Counted from the first letter of the stretch, positions 8,329 to 18,100 are shown. The stretch is DNA of 49,935 nucleotides from an uncultured Chloroflexus sp. (GCF_937129525.1 NZ_CAKZNK010000058.1:1-49935); one strand, 5' to 3'. Program-made: numbers and translations. Notes: generated by a model not told the origin, from the sequence alone.

Positions 8329-8691
8329 ATGGGAAAGCGAACACCACGTGAACTCCGGCTTCGCCGGCATAAGCGTATCCGTAAGCGCGTCTCGGGCACT
8401 CCCGAACGGCCGCGGTTGAATGTCTTCCGCAGCCATGCCCATATTTACGCGCAGGTGATTGATGATACCATTGGTCATACGCTCGTTGCTGCTTCCACCA
8501 TTGAAAAAGGGTGGAGTGGTAGTCCAGAGCTGACTAAAACCCAGGAGGCCGCGCTGGTCGGTAAGCTGATCGCCGAACGAGCGTTGCAGGCCGGGATTAC
8601 GAAGGTGGTCTTCGATCGCGGCGGCTATAAGTATCATGGACGGGTGAAAGCGCTGGCCGAAGCGGCCCGCGAAGCTGGTCTGAACTTCTAG
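8329..8691 (+). CDS. rplR: 50S ribosomal protein L18
   Basis: A 120-aa L18 protein, start [20 protein letters not shown], with [20 protein letters not shown] and [24 protein letters not shown]. It binds 5S rRNA. The ATG at 8329 has TGAGGA (8319-8324) upstream. The frame is open back to 8236, but those residues do not resemble L18. It restarts the spc block after a 236-nt gap. Confidence 0.95.
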   Translation: MGKRTPRELRLRRHKRIRKRVSGTPERPRLNVFRSHAHIYAQVIDDTIGHTLVAASTIEKGWSGSPELTKTQEAALVGKLIAERALQAGITKVVFDRGGYKYHGRVKALAEAAREAGLNF

Positions 8692-8720
8692 TTGCCCAAG
8701 GGCAGCGTAGCGGAGGAACT

Positions 8721-9257
8721 GTGAAACGAGAACGTATCAACCCCGACACGCTGGAGCTCGAGGAGCGAGTCGTCCAGATCAACCGCGTGTCAAAGGTCGT
8801 GAAGGGCGGCCGCCGCTTCAGCTTCAGCACGGTCGTTGTGGTCGGTGATGGAAAAGGTCACGTCGGTATTGGGATGGGGAAGGCAGCCGAAGTGCCGGAT
8901 GCCATCCGCAAAGGGGCTGAGGCTGCCAAGCGGAATCTGATTCGCGTCCCATTGGTGCACGCAACCGTTCCCCACGAAGTGGTGACGAAGTTTGGGGCCA
9001 CTAAGGTGATGTTGCGACCTGCCGCGCCCGGTACTGGCGTTATCGCCGGACGTGGTGTGCGTCCGGTCGTCGAGGCTGCCGGGATCAAAGACTTGCTCTC
9101 GAAAGTTTATGGGAGCAACAACCCGGTAAATGTAGTCAAAGCAACGTTCAAGGCCCTGAGCGAGATGACCTCGCTGCAAGAGATGGCGCGCCGGCGTGAT
9201 CTAACGCCGCAAGAGCTGATGGAACGCCGGACGCGGCGCGAAACGGAGGCAGCGTGA
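8721..9257 (+). CDS. rpsE: 30S ribosomal protein S5
   Basis: A 178-aa S5 protein with GTG start after GGAGG. The N-terminal dsRNA-binding domain holds [23 protein letters not shown] and [20 protein letters not shown]; the C-terminal domain has [22 protein letters not shown]5 helps set decoding accuracy with S4. It overlaps rpmD by one base. Confidence 0.96.
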   Translation: MKRERINPDTLELEERVVQINRVSKVVKGGRRFSFSTVVVVGDGKGHVGIGMGKAAEVPDAIRKGAEAAKRNLIRVPLVHATVPHEVVTKFGATKVMLRPAAPGTGVIAGRGVRPVVEAAGIKDLLSKVYGSNNPVNVVKATFKALSEMTSLQEMARRRDLTPQELMERRTRRETEAA

Positions 9258-9454
9258 TGGGTAAGCTGCGCGTCACATATGTCAAGAGCGCCATTGGCTA
9301 TGCGCGTGACCAGAAAGCAACTCTGGCTGCGCTTGGCTTGCGCCGCTTGAATCAGAGTGTACTCAAACCAGATAATCCATCGGTGCGCGGGATGCTGTTT
9401 AAAATTCAGCACCTCGTAAAGGTGGAAGAGGTTGGGGACGAGGTGCAAGCATGA
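9257..9454 (+). CDS. rpmD: 50S ribosomal protein L30
   Basis: A 65-aa L30 protein: [41 protein letters not shown] and the C-terminal VKVEEV. ATG at 9257 is preferred over GTG at 9254 since GGAGG at 9245-9249 is then 7 nt upstream. It overlaps rpsE by one base and rplO by four. Confidence 0.94.
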   Translation: MGKLRVTYVKSAIGYARDQKATLAALGLRRLNQSVLKPDNPSVRGMLFKIQHLVKVEEVGDEVQA

Positions 9455-9966
9455 AACTTCACGATTTACGCCCCGCCGAGGGTTCGCGCCGCAAGCGAAA
9501 GCGGATCGGTCGCGGCCACGGTTCGGGTAAGGTCAAGACCGGCGGTAAAGGCATGATGGGGCAGAAAGCGCGAAGCGGCCCCGGTCCTTACCGCACCTTT
9601 GAAGGCGGACAGAACCGGCTGGTGAAGCGAATGCCGTTTAAGCGTGGCTTCACCAATAAGTTCCGTGTCGAATATGAAGTGGTGAATGTCGGCAGTCTGG
9701 TTGATTGGCCGGCTGAACTTGAAGTGACCCCCGAGTCACTGCTGGCGCGCCGGCTGGTGCGCCGCAAGCGCCTGCCGGTAAAGATCCTTGGTGATGGTGA
9801 ACTGAACCAGCCGCTGGTGATCAAGGCGCATAAGTTTTCGGCCAGCGCCCGCCAAAAGATCGAGGCAGCCGGGGGTAAGGCGATCGATCTGACCTGGGTG
9901 GTTGAACGCCACTCGCGTTCGCGTGGGCCAAATCCGAGCATGCGCAACGCGCGCCAATCGTCGTAA
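9451..9966 (+). CDS. rplO: 50S ribosomal protein L15
   Basis: A 171-aa L15 protein starting [18 protein letters not shown], with the glycine-rich [23 protein letters not shown] stretch shared by the family and the C-terminal [21 protein letters not shown]. It is a little longer than many L15 proteins owing to a basic tail after the fold. The start overlaps rpmD (ATGA). secY follows after 54 nt. Confidence 0.95.
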   Translation: MKLHDLRPAEGSRRKRKRIGRGHGSGKVKTGGKGMMGQKARSGPGPYRTFEGGQNRLVKRMPFKRGFTNKFRVEYEVVNVGSLVDWPAELEVTPESLLARRLVRRKRLPVKILGDGELNQPLVIKAHKFSASARQKIEAAGGKAIDLTWVVERHSRSRGPNPSMRNARQSS

Positions 9967-10020
9967 TTGGTCAGTGCGGCGAGAACGAATGTGTTCTCGC
10001 CGCTCATAGGAAGCATCAAC

Positions 10021-11373
10021 ATGCTGCAGGCTGTCCTTCGCGCTATTCAATTGCCCGATCTTCGGCGTCGCATCCTCTTTACCCTGGGGATGCTGTTCCT
10101 GTTTCGCCTGATCGCGCATATTCCGGTGCCAAATATCAATCCGGTAACCCTTGAACAGTTGCGCCAGGCCCTTGCTACAAATCAGTTGGCGCAATTGCTG
10201 AATCTGTTTGCCGGTGGCGCACTCGAGAATTTCTCGGTTGCGGCAATGGGAGTGTATCCATATATCACCGCTCAGATTATCATGCAGTTGCTGCAACCGC
10301 TGATTCCAGCCCTGCAAGAGCTGCAAAAAGAGGGTGAACAGGGGCGCTTGCGCCTTAATCGCTACCAGTTGTGGCTGACCGTTCCGCTGGCCTATTTGCA
10401 AGCCTACGGTCAGACCCTGACCCTCGAGCGTACTATCAATCCAAATAACGATCCGTTGCAATCGTTGTTCCGCACACCCTTCGATCTTGGCGCAAATTTC
10501 TTGCCTACCTTTACTGTGCTGACGACGATGGTCGCCGGCACAATGCTGTTGATCTGGCTCGGTGAACAGATCAACGAGCGCGGTATCGGCAACGGTATCT
10601 CTATCATTATCTTTGGCGGTATCGTCTCGCGGTTGCCCGGTTTGATCATTCAGGGCTTCCAGATCAGCCAGGCCGGTGACTTTAGCACCATTCTCGGCCT
10701 GATCGGTTTCATAGCAATTGCGCTGCTCACTATCGTCGGCATTGTCCTGATCCAGGAAGGTCAGCGCCGCATTCGGGTGCAGTATGCGCGTCGAGTGCGC
10801 GGCAATAAGGTCTACGGCGGTCAGAGCAGCTTCATTCCGCTGAAGGTTAATTCAGCCGGTATGATTCCGCTGATCTTTGCCCAAAGCATTATCATCTTCC
10901 CCGGCATCGTTGCGTCGTGGTTCTATCGACCGGGCGCCGAGGGTATTGGCAATGCTATCGCCGGCTTCTTTTATAACACGTTCAATCCAACCGGGCAGGG
11001 TGGCGGTATCGTCTATATGACCTTGCTGTTCCTGTTGACCGTTGGCTTCACCTACTTTTATACAGTCGTTATCTTTACGCAACAGGATCTGGCTGAGAAT
11101 CTCCAACGCAATGGCGGGTTTATTCCCGGCATTCGTCCCGGCAAAAAGACGGAAGAGTATCTGATGAAGGTGCTTAACCGGATTACACTCGCTGGCGCCC
11201 TCTTCCTTGGCCTGATTGCAGTGTTGCCTTTCCTTACCCAGTCGATCACCGGTGTGCAGATTGGATTAGGTAGCACTGCCTTGTTGATTGTGGTCGGTGT
11301 TGCGGTTGATACGATGCGCCAACTCGAGGCACAGTTGATTATGCGCGACTACGAGGGCTTTTTGACCCGGTAG
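10021..11373 (+). CDS. secY: Protein translocase subunit SecY
   Basis: A 450-aa SecY, the channel of the Sec translocon in the cytoplasmic membrane. It begins MLQAVLRAIQLPDLRRRILF and has about ten membrane helices, the ITAQIIMQLL segment of helix 2, GGQSSFIPLKVNSAGMIPLIFA, and the RPGKKTEEYL cytosolic loop. ATG at 10021 follows AGGAAG; the frame is open 18 codons further upstream, but that adds no SecY-like sequence. It closes the spc block as usual. Confidence 0.96.
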   Translation: MLQAVLRAIQLPDLRRRILFTLGMLFLFRLIAHIPVPNINPVTLEQLRQALATNQLAQLLNLFAGGALENFSVAAMGVYPYITAQIIMQLLQPLIPALQELQKEGEQGRLRLNRYQLWLTVPLAYLQAYGQTLTLERTINPNNDPLQSLFRTPFDLGANFLPTFTVLTTMVAGTMLLIWLGEQINERGIGNGISIIIFGGIVSRLPGLIIQGFQISQAGDFSTILGLIGFIAIALLTIVGIVLIQEGQRRIRVQYARRVRGNKVYGGQSSFIPLKVNSAGMIPLIFAQSIIIFPGIVASWFYRPGAEGIGNAIAGFFYNTFNPTGQGGGIVYMTLLFLLTVGFTYFYTVVIFTQQDLAENLQRNGGFIPGIRPGKKTEEYLMKVLNRITLAGALFLGLIAVLPFLTQSITGVQIGLGSTALLIVVGVAVDTMRQLEAQLIMRDYEGFLTR

Positions 11374-11518
11374 ACGTTGCGCACAAACGCTGAAAGTTGT
11401 AGTACAATACAAGTCGTTGCTCGCCGGCATTGCCGGTTGGGCAGCGTCTTTGTGAGACAGGCAGATGGTCTACTGCACCAGGTAGAGTGCGGTTTTGAAA
11501 ACGAGCGAGCGCCGAGTC

Positions 11519-12187
11519 ATGACCAACGTTATCTTGTTAGGGCCACCAGGAGCTGGCAAAGGTACGCAGGCAAAAACTCTCGCCGATCGAACAGGCTTGA
11601 CCCACGTCGCCAGCGGCGATCTCTTTCGCGCAGCTTTGCGTGAAGGAACGGAATTAGGCATGCTGGCGAAGTCTTATATGGATCGCGGTGAACTGGTACC
11701 CGATGAGGTCGTGATTCGTATGATCCTGGAGCGTATTCGTCAACCCGATTGCGCGTCAGGGGTCATCTTCGATGGTTTTCCGCGCACTCAGGATCAAGCG
11801 CGGGCACTAGAAGAGGCGCTCGCCAGGGATGGAACCCGCATCGATGCAGTGCTCTTCCTGGCCGTGCCACAAGATGTGCTGCTGCGCCGCATTGCAGGCC
11901 GGCAGACGTGCCGCACCTGCGGCGCGATCTTTAATATCTATTATTTCCCGTCGCATCGGCCAGATATTTGCGATGCCTGCGGCGGCAAACTCTATCAACG
12001 CAGCGATGATTCGATTGAGACGGCGCAGCACCGTCTGGATGTCTATTTCGCGCAGACAATGCCACTGATCGAATACTACCAACGTCAGGGTATCTTGCAC
12101 GAAATTGATGGGCAACGTGAGATCGCGCTCGTGACGGAGGCAATGCTCAAGGCGCTGAGTCCTTATTTGACCCCAGCGCAGCCGTAG
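11519..12187 (+). CDS. adk: Adenylate kinase
   Basis: A 222-aa adenylate kinase (ATP + AMP = 2 ADP). The P-loop is GPPGAGKGTQAKTL near the N-terminus, FDGFPRTQDQARALEE is the AMP-binding region, and the LID carries CRTC and CDAC, a four-Cys zinc site typical of Gram-positive and thermophilic forms. ATG at 11519 gives the family N-terminus; TTG at 11495 would add 8 residues. It sits between secY and infA, with map missing. Confidence 0.94.
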   Translation: MTNVILLGPPGAGKGTQAKTLADRTGLTHVASGDLFRAALREGTELGMLAKSYMDRGELVPDEVVIRMILERIRQPDCASGVIFDGFPRTQDQARALEEALARDGTRIDAVLFLAVPQDVLLRRIAGRQTCRTCGAIFNIYYFPSHRPDICDACGGKLYQRSDDSIETAQHRLDVYFAQTMPLIEYYQRQGILHEIDGQREIALVTEAMLKALSPYLTPAQP

Positions 12188-12199
12188 GTTAGGAGGGGT

Positions 12200-12421
12200 A
12201 TGTCGAAAAAGAAGGACGTTATCGAGATGGAGGGTACCATCACGGAACCATTGCCGAATGCAATGTTCCGGGTACAGCTCGACAACGGGCACGAAGTGCT
12301 GGCTCACATCTCGGGTAAGATGCGGATGAATTATATCCGTATCTTGAAAGGTGACCGGGTGCTGGTCGAACTGTCGCCGTATGACCTGACCCGGGGACGG
12401 ATTACCTATCGCTACAAGTAG
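12200..12421 (+). CDS. infA: Translation initiation factor IF-1
   Basis: A 73-aa IF-1, an S1/OB-fold protein that blocks the ribosomal A site during initiation. [20 protein letters not shown], the [14 protein letters not shown] strand and [22 protein letters not shown] match the family end to end. TTAGGAGGGG precedes the ATG. Usual partner of rpmJ in the alpha block. Confidence 0.96.
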   Translation: MSKKKDVIEMEGTITEPLPNAMFRVQLDNGHEVLAHISGKMRMNYIRILKGDRVLVELSPYDLTRGRITYRYK

Positions 12422-12469
12422 GGGGCGCGACGCGGCACGGCGGCGTCCGCCGCCGCAAGGAGGCTAATC

Positions 12470-12586
12470 ATGAAAGTGCGAGCGTCGGTAAAGCCGCGCT
12501 GCGAGTATTGCAAGGTGATTAAGCGCAAGGGTGTGATCCGGGTGATCTGCTCGCGCACACCAAAGCATAAACAGCGGCAAGGATAA
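12470..12586 (+). CDS. rpmJ: 50S ribosomal protein L36, zinc-binding type
   Basis: A 38-aa protein read directly from the bases: [20 protein letters not shown] followed by [18 protein letters not shown]. The C-x2-C...C-x4-H zinc ligands (Cys11, Cys14, Cys27, His33) are all present. The ATG at 12470 is preceded by CAAGGAGG. Its position between infA and rpsM is the conserved one. Confidence 0.96.
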   Translation: MKVRASVKPRCEYCKVIKRKGVIRVICSRTPKHKQRQG

Positions 12587-12605
12587 CGGATACTTGCGAT
12601 ATCCG
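12587..12605 (+). promoter_or_regulatory. Short hairpin after rpmJ
   Basis: CGGATA (12587-12592) pairs with TATCCG (12600-12605) around a 7-nt loop, just after the rpmJ stop, in the 96-nt gap before rpsM. It is short and AT-containing, so only weakly stable; function unknown. Confidence 0.2.
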
Positions 12606-12682
12606 CATATTACGGGCTAGGAGAGAGATTCTGTCTGGTCGCTTCAGGCTGGCAGAACGTTACAGCAACAAAGAGGACAGGC

Positions 12683-13063
12683 ATGGCACGTATCGCCGGG
12701 GTTGACATTCCCCGCAATAAAAAGATCGAAATTGCGATCACCTATATCTATGGGATCGGTCGCTCAAACGGCATGGAGATTCTGCAAAAAGCTAACGTGA
12801 ATCCCGAACGCCGGGTGCGCGACCTGACCGAAGAGGAACTTGGCCGGATTCGCGAGATTGTTGATCGCGAATATCGGGTGGAAGGCGATCTGCGCCGTGA
12901 GGTGCAACTGAATATCAAGCGCCTGATGGATATTGGCTGCTACCGGGGTCTGCGCCATCGGCGCGGTATGCCGGTGCGTGGTCAGCGCACGCGCACCAAT
13001 GCGCGCACCCGCCGCGGACGCCGCGGTCAGGCGATTGGCATCAAGAAGAAGACGAAGAAGTAG
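12683..13063 (+). CDS. rpsM: 30S ribosomal protein S13
   Basis: A 126-aa S13 protein starting [20 protein letters not shown], with [14 protein letters not shown] and the basic C-terminal [20 protein letters not shown] tail reaching the P site. GAGGACAGG upstream supports the ATG. It forms head bridges to the 50S subunit. Confidence 0.96.
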   Translation: MARIAGVDIPRNKKIEIAITYIYGIGRSNGMEILQKANVNPERRVRDLTEEELGRIREIVDREYRVEGDLRREVQLNIKRLMDIGCYRGLRHRRGMPVRGQRTRTNARTRRGRRGQAIGIKKKTKK

Positions 13064-13082
13064 TTGCGATAAGGAGTAAGGC

Positions 13083-13496
13083 ATGCCCGCAAAGGGAAAA
13101 ACCACTGCCACGACTACCCGCCAGCGCGGTAAGCGCCGCGAACGCAAAAATGTGCCGCGGGGTCAGGCGCATATTCAAAGCACTTTTAATAACACGATTG
13201 TCACCATTACCGATCCGCAGGGAGCAGTGGTGTGCTGGGCTAGCGCCGGCCAAAGTGGCTTCAAAGGGTCGCGCAAGAGCACACCCTACGCTGCGCAGGT
13301 GGCGGCTGAAAATGCCGCTCGCAAGGCAATGGAAAACGGTATGCGCTCGGTTGAGGTGTTTGTGAAGGGGCCCGGCGCCGGTCGCGAGGCCGCTATTCGC
13401 GCTTTGCAGGCCGCCGGTTTGCAGATTACGGCGATTACTGATGTGACGCCGATTCCGCACAATGGCTGTCGCCCTCCCAAACGCCGCCGGGTGTAG
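13083..13496 (+). CDS. rpsK: 30S ribosomal protein S11
   Basis: A 137-aa S11 protein. After a basic N-terminal extension it has [39 protein letters not shown] and the C-terminal [16 protein letters not shown], which is almost invariant. AAGGAGTAAGG precedes the start. S11 forms the platform near the mRNA exit. A structured 191-nt gap follows it. Confidence 0.96.
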   Translation: MPAKGKTTATTTRQRGKRRERKNVPRGQAHIQSTFNNTIVTITDPQGAVVCWASAGQSGFKGSRKSTPYAAQVAAENAARKAMENGMRSVEVFVKGPGAGREAAIRALQAAGLQITAITDVTPIPHNGCRPPKRRRV

Positions 13497-13525
13497 ACCG
13501 CTGGCTGGAATTGTCGTTTGTTCTG

Positions 13526-13623
13526 CCTTGTGAGACGACCGCAACTGGAACCGGAGGGCATTGTTCCCGGACGCCCACTGCGGTGGCGCATTGATCAACT
13601 GCGCCAGCGCCCATCTCACAGGG
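13526..13623 (+). promoter_or_regulatory. Structured leader-like region upstream of rpsD
   Basis: CCTTGTGAGA (13526-13535) can pair with TCTCACAGGG (13614-13623) with one G-U pair, closing a domain that contains a perfect 7-bp hairpin (TGGCGCA 13584-13590 with TGCGCCA 13600-13606) and a competing CCAC/GTGG hairpin (13575-13586). This looks like a multi-helix RNA upstream of S4, an autoregulator of alpha operons in other bacteria. A loose promoter match (TTGTCG 13643, TAGTAT 13667, spacer 18) follows. Confidence 0.4.
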
Positions 13624-13687
13624 TTGGGAAAAGAAGCGCACCTTGTCGTTGTGCGCGTTAGTTTGATAGTATGAGGATAAGGAACCT

Positions 13688-14308
13688 ATGGCGCGATATA
13701 TTGGTCCAGTCGGTAAGGTAAGCCGACGTTTGGGAGTAGGTATCACAGAAAAAGGGCAGCGGATTCTTAATAAACGGCCAGATCCGCCGGGTCAGCACGG
13801 CGCTGCTGCGCGCCGCCGACAGTCGTCGGATTACGGCACACAGTTGCTCGAAAAGCAAAAGGCAAAATTTATCTATGGTGTCCTTGAGCGCCAGTTTCGC
13901 CGTCTGTTCGAGCAAGCATCACGCCGCAGTGGCGTCACCGGTGAGTATTTGCTGAGCTTACTTGAACGTCGGCTCGATAATGTGGTCTATCGACTTGGTT
14001 TTGCTACCACTCGCGCTCAAGCGCGCCAACTCGTGAATCACGGCCATATCGTTGTCGATGGTCGGAAGACAAATATCCCGTCGTACACGGTGAAGGTTGG
14101 GCAGGTAATTGCCGTGCGTCCACAGAGCCGCAGCCGCACCTACTTCAAGAACCTGGTCGATAGTGGCGTTTTGAACAAGCATCGCGCTCCTGAATGGTTG
14201 CGCCTTAACCCCGCTGAACTGTCGGGGACGGTAGTGTCGCTGCCGCGGCGTGAAGATGCTGAGGCCAATATCAACGAACAGTTGATTGTCGAGTTCTATA
14301 GCCGGTAG
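13688..14308 (+). CDS. rpsD: 30S ribosomal protein S4
   Basis: A 206-aa S4 protein: [19 protein letters not shown], then the S4 RNA-binding domain [31 protein letters not shown]. No Cys cluster is present in the N-terminal part, so this is the Cys-free type. ATAAGGAACC precedes the ATG. S4 starts 16S assembly and represses its own operon in several bacteria, which fits the structured gap just upstream. Confidence 0.96.
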   Translation: MARYIGPVGKVSRRLGVGITEKGQRILNKRPDPPGQHGAAARRRQSSDYGTQLLEKQKAKFIYGVLERQFRRLFEQASRRSGVTGEYLLSLLERRLDNVVYRLGFATTRAQARQLVNHGHIVVDGRKTNIPSYTVKVGQVIAVRPQSRSRTYFKNLVDSGVLNKHRAPEWLRLNPAELSGTVVSLPRREDAEANINEQLIVEFYSR

Positions 14309-14311
14309 AAG

Positions 14312-14346
14312 CTCCCACCTGCGGGACGCAAACGAAGAAATGGGAG
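14312..14346 (+). promoter_or_regulatory. Possible ribosome-site-masking stem before rpoA
   Basis: CTCCCA (14312-14317) is perfectly complementary to TGGGAG (14341-14346), which contains the ribosome-binding site of rpoA. The loop is 23 nt, so the stem is weak by itself. If formed it would lower RNA polymerase alpha translation relative to S4. Confidence 0.2.
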
Positions 14347-14352
14347 GCAGCA

Positions 14353-15306
14353 GTGCTCGATATCGCTCAACCAAAGATCGAGGTTGTTGAAACGACTGAG
14401 ACCTTTGGGCGCTTCAAAATCGAGCCGCTTGATCCGGGCTATGGACACACGCTCGGCAACGCGCTGCGGCGCGTCTTGCTGACAGCTATTCCCGGATCGG
14501 CGATTACCCACGCGCGCATTGCCGGTGTCTATCGGGAGACCGATACCATTCCCGGCGTGACCGAGGATGTGGTTGAGATTATTTTAAACCTGAAAGGCAT
14601 CCATCTGCGCGGTCGCCATGAGGGAACAGCAATCGCGACAATCCGGAAACAAGGGCCAGGCATAGTGACTGCGGCTGATCTGGTCTTGCCTGAAGGACTG
14701 GCAGTCGTTGAACCTGATCACTATATTTGCACCCTCGAGCACGCTCAGGCTCAGTTTGAGCTGACCGCAACGATCGAACGCGGTCGCGGTTATCTGTCAG
14801 CCGACCAGCGTGGGATCCTGCCACTGGGTGAAATCCCGATCGACGCCATCTTTACGCCGGTGCCGCGGGTCAACTACGTGGTCGAAAATACGCGTATTGG
14901 TCAGGCAACTGACTTCGACCGCCTGATTATTGAGGTGTGGACCAACGGTACTGTGCGACCAGTCGATGCGCTCGATTATGCGGCTCGAGTCCTGGTGCAT
15001 TACAACACCACTATCGCGAATTTCAACCGGATGGTCGCCGAACCGGAAGCTCAACCGGAAGCCAATGGTCTGGAGATTCCAGCCAGCATCTACGATACCT
15101 CGATTGAGACGCTGGAACTTTCGACTCGCACGTATAACTGCCTGAAGCGGGCTGAAATTACCAAGATCGGTCAGGTATTGCAGATGGATGAAAAAGCGCT
15201 CTTGTCGGTGCGCAATCTTGGCCAGAAGTCAATGGAAGAGATTCGCGACAAACTTATCGAACGGGGTTACATTCCGCGATTGCCCGCTAATGGGGCATCG
15301 CGCTAA
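14353..15306 (+). CDS. rpoA: DNA-directed RNA polymerase alpha subunit
   Basis: A 317-aa alpha subunit beginning at GTG after TGGGAGG. The N-terminal dimer domain has TFGRFKIEPLDPGYGHTLGN and ALRRVLLTAIPGSAI; the C-terminal domain (about residues 245-312) has LELSTRTYNCLKRAEITKIG and ARSLGQKS-type sequence here as VRNLGQKSMEEI, which binds UP elements and activators. Conserved location between rpsD and rplQ. Confidence 0.97.
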   Translation: MLDIAQPKIEVVETTETFGRFKIEPLDPGYGHTLGNALRRVLLTAIPGSAITHARIAGVYRETDTIPGVTEDVVEIILNLKGIHLRGRHEGTAIATIRKQGPGIVTAADLVLPEGLAVVEPDHYICTLEHAQAQFELTATIERGRGYLSADQRGILPLGEIPIDAIFTPVPRVNYVVENTRIGQATDFDRLIIEVWTNGTVRPVDALDYAARVLVHYNTTIANFNRMVAEPEAQPEANGLEIPASIYDTSIETLELSTRTYNCLKRAEITKIGQVLQMDEKALLSVRNLGQKSMEEIRDKLIERGYIPRLPANGASR

Positions 15307-15318
15307 AAGGATACGACC

Positions 15319-15669
15319 ATGCGACATCGACATGCCGGAAAATTGCTGGGGCGATCGTATGAGCATCGCAAGGCGCTCTACCGCAACCTGATGATCGCCC
15401 TGATCGAACACAAAAAGATCAAGACGACGCTCGCCAAAGCGCGCGCTGTTCAGCCCGAGATTGAACATCTGCTCTCGATTGCGCGCGAAGATACGCCGCA
15501 CGCGCGCCGAATGGCGCTCTCGAAGCTTGCCAGCAAGGTCGCGATGCGCAAGTTGTTTGCGTTTGCGCCGACCACATATGGCGGACGCAACGGTGGCTAT
15601 ACCCGGATTACCAAGCTCGGCCCTCGCCGTGGTGATGGCGCCGAGATGGCCCTGATTGAGTTGATCTGA
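15319..15669 (+). CDS. rplQ: 50S ribosomal protein L17
   Basis: A 116-aa L17 protein starting [20 protein letters not shown], with [20 protein letters not shown] and the C-terminal [27 protein letters not shown] upstream of ATG. Last gene of the alpha block; its TGA shares one base with the start of truA. Confidence 0.96.
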   Translation: MRHRHAGKLLGRSYEHRKALYRNLMIALIEHKKIKTTLAKARAVQPEIEHLLSIAREDTPHARRMALSKLASKVAMRKLFAFAPTTYGGRNGGYTRITKLGPRRGDGAEMALIELI

Positions 15670-16505
15670 TGCGCACCATTGCGCTGTTGCTGGCATACGA
15701 CGGAGCCGATTTTGCTGGCTCGCAGTGGCAGACCGATATTCGCACGGTGCAGGGAGCGCTGGAAACCGCATGGGAAGCGCTCACTCAGGAGCAGCGCCGG
15801 ATTGTGCTGGCAGGTCGAACTGATGCCGGAGTTCATGCCGTTGGGCAGGTAGCGCACGTGCAAACAGCGACCAGTCACTCTTTGGCTACCATCTGGCGCG
15901 GGTTGAATGCCCACCTGCCTGTCGATCTGACAGTGCAGAATGTGGGGGAAGCGCGTAGTGATTTTCATGCGCGCTTTAGCGCAACACAACGTGAATATCG
16001 CTACCTGATGGATTGCGCGCCGGTTCCGTTGCCGCAACTCCGCCATCAGGCATTGCATCATCCGGGAATGCTGGATGTGCCGGCAATGACCGCAGCGCTC
16101 AAATGTCTGGAAGGGACGCATGACTTTGCCGCCTTTACAACGGCAACACCAGCGCAGCGATCAACAGTTCGCGCGATATACTGGACCCGTATCAGCGAAC
16201 AGGAATGGTTTGACCGGCGCTTGCTGGCGATTGACATAGCAGCCAATGCGTTCCTCCAGCATATGGTACGGATGATCGTCGGTACGCTGTTGCTTGTCGG
16301 ACGTCAGCGGATGACGGTCGATCAGTTTAGAGAGGTGTTAGTCAGCCGTGATCGCCGGTTGGCCGGCCCTACCGCTCCGGCGCATGGCTTAACCTTGACA
16401 GCAGTGCGCTATCCACCCGGCTTGATTCGCTGGGTTGAACCATTAGAACGGCAAATTGGTCCGACGAAGCTTTCACAGCCTTCGTCCTACGCACAAGAGG
16501 AATAG
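15669..16505 (+). CDS. truA: tRNA pseudouridine(38-40) synthase TruA
   Basis: A 278-aa TruA, which isomerises uridine 38-40 in the anticodon stem-loop of tRNAs. The catalytic aspartate is in [32 protein letters not shown] and [15 protein letters not shown] are further family signatures. The N-terminus [18 protein letters not shown] also matches. It overlaps rplQ by one base and precedes rplM by 5 nt, a common arrangement. Confidence 0.95.
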   Translation: MRTIALLLAYDGADFAGSQWQTDIRTVQGALETAWEALTQEQRRIVLAGRTDAGVHAVGQVAHVQTATSHSLATIWRGLNAHLPVDLTVQNVGEARSDFHARFSATQREYRYLMDCAPVPLPQLRHQALHHPGMLDVPAMTAALKCLEGTHDFAAFTTATPAQRSTVRAIYWTRISEQEWFDRRLLAIDIAANAFLQHMVRMIVGTLLLVGRQRMTVDQFREVLVSRDRRLAGPTAPAHGLTLTAVRYPPGLIRWVEPLERQIGPTKLSQPSSYAQEE

Positions 16506-16510
16506 GTGCC

Positions 16511-16942
16511 GTGAAGACCTATCATCAGAAACCATCAGAGGTACAGCGCGACTGGTATGTCATCGATGCCAGCGGCAAAGTGCTTGGCCGGTTGGCGACC
16601 CAAATCAGTACGCTGCTGCGCGGAAAACACAAGCCGACCTATACCCCGTCAATTGACGGTGGTGATTTCGTCATTGTGGTGAATGCTGAGAAGATTGTCT
16701 TGACCGGGCGTAAGCCGGATCAAAAGATCTACTATCGCCATACCGGTTATCCGGGTGGGTTGAAGGCCACGCCGTACAAGATGATGCTGGCCAAACATCC
16801 GGATCGCATTCTGCGCCTGGCGGTGAAACGGATGCTGCCGAAGAACCGCATCGGACGCCGATTGCTGAGCAAGCTGCGCATCTATGCCGGGCCGAACCAC
16901 CCGCACGCGGCGCAGCAACCCAAGCCTTTTATCCCACGTTAG
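16511..16942 (+). CDS. rplM: 50S ribosomal protein L13
   Basis: A 143-aa L13 protein from a GTG start behind [55 protein letters not shown] and the C-terminal [13 protein letters not shown] identify it. It is an early 50S assembly protein, paired as usual with rpsI downstream. A 6-bp inverted repeat (16933-16953) spans its stop codon. Confidence 0.96.
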   Translation: MKTYHQKPSEVQRDWYVIDASGKVLGRLATQISTLLRGKHKPTYTPSIDGGDFVIVVNAEKIVLTGRKPDQKIYYRHTGYPGGLKATPYKMMLAKHPDRILRLAVKRMLPKNRIGRRLLSKLRIYAGPNHPHAAQQPKPFIPR

Positions 16943-17034
16943 CGTAGCGTGGGTGAGTGACTGCAAAGCGTGTACGCTCCCGCGCAGGTAAGACAACGCG
17001 CCAAACCCGGCGCATAAGGTGGTGAGGAACAGGA

Positions 17035-17433
17035 ATGGAAGGCAAACGCTACTATCAGGGCACCGGTCGCCGCAAGACAGCGGTTGCGCGAGTGCGCCTC
17101 TTCCCCGGCAATGGGGATTTTATCGTCAACGGCAAGAAGCCGGAAGAGTATTTCGGCAATCGCGACCAGTTTCAGCGCGATCTGCGGCTGCCACTGGTCT
17201 TGACCAATCACCTGAATACGTTCAATGTGCTGGTGAAGGTTAAGGGTGGCGGTATCTCAGGGCAGGTCGGCGCGGTGCGCCACGGTATTGCTCGCGCCCT
17301 GCTTGATTACGATAGCGAATTGCGCCCTACGCTTAAGCAGGCCGGTCTGTTGACCCGCGACCCACGAGCTAAGGAGCGCAAGAAGGTTGGTCTCAAGCGA
17401 GCGCGCAAGGCGCCTCAGTACACCAAGCGCTAG
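17035..17433 (+). CDS. rpsI: 30S ribosomal protein S9
   Basis: A 132-aa S9 protein with [40 protein letters not shown] and the basic tail [20 protein letters not shown] ending QYTKR, whose last residues touch the P-site tRNA. TGAGGAACAGG upstream of the ATG. A hairpin after the stop likely ends the transcript. Confidence 0.96.
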   Translation: MEGKRYYQGTGRRKTAVARVRLFPGNGDFIVNGKKPEEYFGNRDQFQRDLRLPLVLTNHLNTFNVLVKVKGGGISGQVGAVRHGIARALLDYDSELRPTLKQAGLLTRDPRAKERKKVGLKRARKAPQYTKR

Positions 17434-17463
17434 TCAGACCATCGCTGACAGCGATACATTACG

Positions 17464-17491
17464 GCAGACGGTCGCAATTTGGGCCGTCTGC
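17464..17491 (+). terminator. Hairpin after rpsI
   Basis: GCAGACGG (17464-17471) pairs perfectly with CCGTCTGC (17484-17491) across a 12-nt loop, 30 nt after the rpsI stop. No T-run follows. It is the likely end of the truA-rplM-rpsI unit, though rsmD could still be reached by read-through. Confidence 0.5.
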
Positions 17492-17518
17492 TATCCGTTA
17501 TCGTTGCGGTGAGTGCCA

Positions 17519-18097
17519 ATGCGAGTGATCACAGGAAAAGCTAAAGGACACCGGCTGAAAGCCCCCAAAGGCCTCGGCACCCGACCAATGCTCGATCGGG
17601 TGAAAGAGGCGCTGTTTTCAGTGCTCGAAGGGTACGGACCGATCCGCGGCAACGTGCTCGATCTCTACGCTGGAACCGGATCGCTCGGTATTGAATGCCT
17701 CTCGCGCGGCGCAGATAGCGCCGATTTTGTCGAGCGTAATGCTCACGTCTGCTCAATTATTGCCGATAACCTGCGCCATACCCGCTTTGATCAGCAGGCG
17801 CGCATTCACCAGATGCCTGTGGATCGCTTTTTGCGCTGGCAGCGCGGTGTTGGACGCTATGATATAATTATCATGGATCCACCATATGCCGATCCAGGGA
17901 TCGAGGCGACCATGCAGCTTGTCGCGAGCAGTGGTGTAGGCAAAACGGGGAGTCTATTGATCGTCGGTCACTCGCCGCGGGTTGAACTGGCCGACTCATA
18001 TCCTGGTCTACACCGGATTAAATATCGCCGGCTCGGAGATTCGTGCTTTTCAATCTACGAACTCACAACTACGGCCCCACCAGCATCAGAAGAGTGA
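17519..18097 (+). CDS. rsmD: 16S rRNA (guanine(966)-N(2))-methyltransferase RsmD
   Basis: A 192-aa Rossmann-fold methyltransferase. MRVITGKAKGHRLKAPKG at the start, VLDLYAGTGSLGIECLSRGA as the SAM-binding motif, and IIMDPPYAD as the catalytic motif IV match RsmD, which methylates G966 of 16S rRNA. ATG at 17519 is preferred to GTG at 17513 by family N-terminus. It is followed at 3 nt by coaD, a pairing seen in many bacteria. Confidence 0.93.
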   Translation: MRVITGKAKGHRLKAPKGLGTRPMLDRVKEALFSVLEGYGPIRGNVLDLYAGTGSLGIECLSRGADSADFVERNAHVCSIIADNLRHTRFDQQARIHQMPVDRFLRWQRGVGRYDIIIMDPPYADPGIEATMQLVASSGVGKTGSLLIVGHSPRVELADSYPGLHRIKYRRLGDSCFSIYELTTTAPPASEE

Positions 18098-18100
18098 GGT

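Noticed and set aside
11424-11436. Palindrome CCGGCA-T-TGCCGG before adk
   Set aside because: Too short a spacer to form a hairpin and a chance-level length for an operator in GC-rich DNA.
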